Source of the DNA: Smittium mucronatum
Taxonomy: Eukaryota; Kickxellomycota; Harpellomycetes; Harpellales; Legeriomycetaceae
DNA: 25,230 bases
Assembly (NCBI GenBank): GCA_001953115.1
Contig: LSSL01000675.1
Coordinates: 1 to 25,230 of the forward strand
Direction: 5' to 3'
Below are positions 22,070 through 25,230 of this stretch, in pieces (position 1 is the first letter of the stretch; every line of letters begins with the position of its first letter). The notes under the pieces are model-generated. The model worked only from the letters and a program-made list of their open reading frames with translations. It searched no databases and was not told where the DNA came from. A program made the translations under genes and the position numbers.

Positions 22070-24060
22070 GTGTTTGTTTTACGAAAGCGGAGACTTTCTG
22101 CTTTTTTTGGATCTGCTATTATCGCGTTTTACTGCAGAATTTATGGCTGAGAAATTGACAGTGCCATAATTTCCGGAAACCGTATGGTTTATTTCCACAT
22201 TAGTGTATCGATAGTCATTTTTATACGTTCTCTGTAGACTTTCTGTAATACTTGTGATATAAGGTTCCATGTCTGGCGACTGTAAAGGTTTTTGAAACCT
22301 GAAAAATTATATATCAGTTAGTTATGGCCCAAAGCCTTCGTGTCCTGGAACCAGCTGAATTAGACCTCTATCTTTCTGTTTGATTTGAATGCATATAGGT
22401 TAAAATCTTGTTGGACGTATACTAGATTAAGTGTTTGAATGTCTCCCGTGATAGAGATCGCACTGTCTATGCGGTTAGTCTACTTGCTGTATCTGTTGGA
22501 TTGAGCGCCGAAGTAAAATATGTGATCTGGGGGGCTTTATTTGTTTTCAAGAAAACATTCAATATTTTCTCCACTATCACGAGTAGTTCGGAGAAAGTTG
22601 TTCCTCCAAACTTCCTTAAATAATCTAGTGTAGTCTTGTTGTCTGAGTAGACCAAAAATGAGCGACGTATCACTCTCATGAGTCTGAGAGCATAAATTAC
22701 TACGAGAAGCCCCTTGGACTCGGCATTCATCTTTTCCTCGTTTTGATTCCATATTTAATAATACCTCTTGGGTACCGCTACTATCCCACAGACTGTGTAG
22801 CTGAAATCTGTAAAAATTTCCATTTCCGCAACTTCAGGTAAGAAAGAGAGACCGTTCCATGACGAAAATCTGCACTTCCATTAAAATAGGTTTTTTATAT
22901 CAGTTTTTGTTAGAATTACTGTCGGCGTCCAAGAATTAATCCTCGATATTACCTGATTTTTTAGTTTCAGGAGTCATCAAAGCATAAGAATGACTGAAAA
23001 TAGGACAATATATATTTAACGAGCTTTCTAAATAAAAATCTCCAGAAATCTCAAATATTTCTGTCCAAAGTTCAGTAGATTGCTGGCTTCTTGTTTGAGA
23101 TATCTAATCTTGGTAGAGAGCACCTTGAGATCTATTTCTCTGGTATTGATTACCATCCCAAGATGGGCGATTGAATGGGCTCTGTGAGGTAGAAATTTTT
23201 TCGTCTTTGACCTTGAATAGAGGCTCAGAAAGCTTGGAGTATATCAATTATGAGATCGCAGCACATGAATCTTTTGTTTCTCCCATTATTAGGATATTTT
23301 CTAGGTATTCCGAGATATGCATACCTTTTGACCTGGCCCATAACAAAACAGAACGAAAAATCTTTTTAAAGACCAACGGAATAAGCGATTGTTTTAAAAG
23401 CAGGTCGCGATACTGGAAGCAGCTGCTGTTTCAATAAAAGCTTAGGTACTTTCCGCACAACTTGTATATTAGTACAAGCATTAATGCATCCTGGAGATCT
23501 AATGAAGACAGTAATCCTTTCTACGAATCATGAGACAGATGGACTACAGAGTTTAAATTTTGAAACTATTCTCCTCTACATGCATATTGAGCTTGTAAAG
23601 GTCTAGGACCGGCCTTGAAACCCGGTCTTTTTCGGGATCATGAAAAGCTGGATTTAAAATCCTGGTTATTTCGGATGGTTTTCCTTGATTGCACTCTTGT
23701 CTAAGAGGGAGGCTGATTTGTCCGTCAGAAAGTTGCTGTTCTCTTAGTTCAGCTTACTTTTGTATCGATACGGATGAAACTTCAGCAAAGGGCCTGTAGG
23801 GACCTCTGCGACGCCGGAGCTCCTCAGAGCCAATGCTCACATCAAAAGCTTCATAGTTAAAAACTAAAAGTAGGAGTATTTTTCGCTCCATGCCGACTTT
23901 TCATTTTTTTCAATGACTTTTTCGACGTCAGAGATTCTGGGGCTAGAAAGGAATTCTGAAACCTTATGACAAGCTGCCCTGAACCCATCGGCTGACTGCC
24001 AGTTCGTGCCATGTCGGCTTGAACACAGCGAGTCTCCACCCTGCTGGTAAACTGTTCTGG
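22070..24060 (-). pseudogene. DIRS reverse transcriptase-RNase H, multiply disrupted
   Basis: From the 5' end, a gag/RT linker (WRLAVFKPTWHELA) and IPKKTG, RPVLDLYKLN, then RT motif A SSLDLQDA (Asp at 23497-23499), then KIFRSVLLWARSKGMHISEY. The catalytic YxDD site has become YLEN (23296-23307), so polymerase activity is lost. SIAHLGMVINTREIDLKV follows in another frame. RNase H keeps TDFS (Asp 22806-22808), the NAESKGLLVVIYALRL segment, VYSDNKTTLDYLRKFGGTT and PTDTASRL, that is most acidic positions. A DIRS-typical connection segment (SWFQDTKALGHN, WNLISQVLQK) leads to the recombinase. There are at least three frameshifts (near 23625, 23520 and 23165) and several stops, for example TGA in LSFY*NSSCF and TAA in CAAIS*LIYSKL. 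No methyltransferase domain was recognised. Confidence 0.85.
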
Positions 24061-24063
24061 ATC

Positions 24064-24853
24064 TTTACTGAGATCCTCTCCCATGTCTGCGACCCCTCCC
24101 GCGATAATTTTACTGGTTTACAGATGATTTTTTGATTGCGTAAGAGGTGGTTACAGCTGTGGTTTTCTGCGCTGTAACAGTTTTGCAGCTGTACGATTAT
24201 TTTGAAATCTTACTCTGCTGGAACCTGAAAAATGGCTGTACACGTTTTCTTCTTTGAGAAGGCTTCTTGGATATGAGTGCATCCAACGACTATTGATCCA
24301 TTAGCGGCTTGAATTCAAATTATACACTTTGAATGTGCTTTTCAGGAAGTTATAGATATTTATGGAGATTGTATAGTCTGAATAGGGCTACTGTGGCTGC
24401 TACATCAGCTACCAGGGCTTTCATTGTGTTTAAAAATGTGATTTACGGATCAATGGAAGTATCGAGACCGGAATTTTCTTGAATTCGGCCATTTAAGTAA
24501 TAGTGGATTTGTCTAGTTGCTCGAGAAAAAGATGCTAGAATCTTATATAGGACAGCATCTTTTAGAGGCGGTGGGTTTTAGTTCATATAGCTAGTTTTAG
24601 GGCAAGATTATAATGCGATCTTGCTCTCTTCTTCTTTTAGCGGTGAATGGAAGAAATCCTCTTCAATTGACGAAAGAGCTGTGGTGAGTTCCGGATAAAC
24701 TGTGAGGTCGTTTACAGGTATTCTTGTAGTGACTTGCGGGTTCCCTGGTTGCGGACTGCGTTTATTTTCTCTTAAGAGTTGCTAAACCACTTCAGTCAAC
24801 AGTTTGAGCCGGTCCTGAATCACCAGATTTTGACTAGCAGTGTCTAGTTCCAT
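24064..24853 (-). pseudogene. DIRS gag-like gene with ten in-frame stops and no frameshift
   Basis: The likely start is ATG at 24851-24853 (MELDTASQNLVIQDRLKLLT); an upstream in-frame ATG at 24967 is less likely because the extra residues look non-coding. One frame then carries VNDLTVYPELTTALSSIEED, FFHSPLKEEES, NPPPLKDAVLYKILASFSRA, MKALVADVAATVALFRLYNL and KPLMDQ. It ends in an Arg/Gly-rich nucleic-acid-binding tail (NYRGRGRRHGRG). Stops occur at 24782, 24608 and eight further places down to 24064. These proteins coat the element RNA; this copy is dead. I recognise the composition and the RG tail as gag-like for fungal DIRS elements, without a named family. Confidence 0.75.
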
Positions 24854-25057
24854 AATCTTAGTTGTAGGTATAATATTTACCTTTTTTTTGAAAATATTTA
24901 TGCTGGTAGAGTACCTTTGGGATAGAAAAGATGATAAAGATAACAAAATCGTGTACTTTAATGCCATATATAATTTTTTTTTATTAGTTCATTTTATTCA
25001 CTGATTTTTATTGGATTGTAATTTTCGGTTTATTTTTATCCAATATGATGGCAACAT
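24854..25057 (-). other. 5' leader of the DIRS element
   Basis: AT-rich sequence between the outer inverted repeat and the gag start codon. It should contain the element promoter; no specific motif is supportable. Confidence 0.4.
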
Positions 25058-25089
25058 TTAATATGTCTCCTCCCAGAAGTATAATTGAA
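25058..25089 (-). repeat. Inverted terminal repeat, 5' end of DIRS element
   Basis: On the minus strand it reads TTCAATTATACTTCTGGGAG then GAGACATATTAA, pairing with 20863-20895 at about 29 positions. Similarity stops abruptly outside it, which sets the element boundary. Bases 25090-25230 beyond it hold nothing recognisable. Confidence 0.75.
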
Positions 25090-25230
25090 CCGCATGTGGC
25101 TAAAATAAAACTTCATATACATCTAAGGTGGCTATAATTGGTAATTTGGGTACAAACATATATTTTTTGGCGCATAAAAATCATGGAATCTATTGACTAA
25201 AACTTTAAATCACCAGAAATAGTATTGAAT

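Larger units (their letters stand above)
20863..25089 (-). mobile_element. Decayed DIRS-type tyrosine-recombinase retrotransposon (about 4.2 kb)
   Basis: Read on the minus strand, the order is gag (24853-24064), reverse transcriptase and RNase H (about 24060-22070) and tyrosine recombinase (22055-20928), bounded by short inverted repeats. This gene order, a recombinase in place of a DDE integrase, and inverted rather than direct terminal repeats define the DIRS group and argue against Ngaro/PAT-like elements. No long terminal repeats or target duplication are seen, as expected. Every gene is broken: at least ten stops in gag, at least three frameshifts plus stops in RT, and stops plus a nested insertion in the recombinase. 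Base composition is richer in GC than the neighbouring desert, fitting inserted DNA. The outer ends are set by where the inverted repeats stop matching and could be off by some bases. Confidence 0.9.

Noticed and set aside
20928..24853. Alternative genetic code with TAA/TAG read as Gln
   Set aside because: It would explain many gag stops, but the element also has TGA stops, frameshifts and a destroyed RT active site. SEY1 ends normally at TAA TAG and the LRR gene contains no in-frame stops.

Overview
The window looks like a scaffold piece from a very AT-rich, intron-bearing fungal genome. The evidence is a complete Sey1-type ER-fusion GTPase gene with one short GT-AG intron, an F-box/LRR-like gene, a low-complexity Ser/Thr repeat protein, and a crowd of decayed transposable elements. 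A DIRS-type retrotransposon together with AT-desert intergenic DNA would fit an early-diverging lineage such as Harpellales/Kickxellomycotina. That placement is inference; nothing in the sequence proves it.

Layout. Bases 3-830 (+) are the 3' end of a Ser/Thr-rich protein built from 72/84-nt modules. Bases 831-2174 are a gene-free gap between convergent genes. A 458-residue LRR protein lies at 2175-3551 (-). The gap 3552-5472 carries a 171-bp TTAA-flanked, piggyBac-like MITE (3969-4139) and an LTR-like relic near 4614. SEY1 occupies 5473-8333 (-) in two exons. Bases 8334-10858 are gene-free. A 385-bp sequence then appears twice, abutting each side of a 396-N gap (10859-11243 and 11640-12024); this is almost certainly an unmerged contig overlap and contains an LTR-like unit. 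Bases 12025-20862 are an extremely AT-rich desert with no supportable gene, but they hold one copy of a SINE-like retroposon (13762-13918).

The right end (20863-25089) is one decayed DIRS-like tyrosine-recombinase retrotransposon on the minus strand. It has short inverted terminal repeats and the order gag, RT, RNase H, tyrosine recombinase, all carrying stops or frameshifts. A second copy of the SINE-like retroposon (21439-21593) sits inside its recombinase gene, flanked by a perfect 10-bp target duplication. The two copies share their 5' end to within one base, are about 155 bp long, end in A-rich tails and carry different target duplications. They therefore define a small retroposon family by internal evidence alone, and this is the best candidate for something undescribed.

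The host genes show no functional linkage. Sey1 acts in homotypic ER membrane fusion, the LRR protein may be a ubiquitin-ligase adaptor, and the Ser/Thr protein is probably extracellular or a wall protein.
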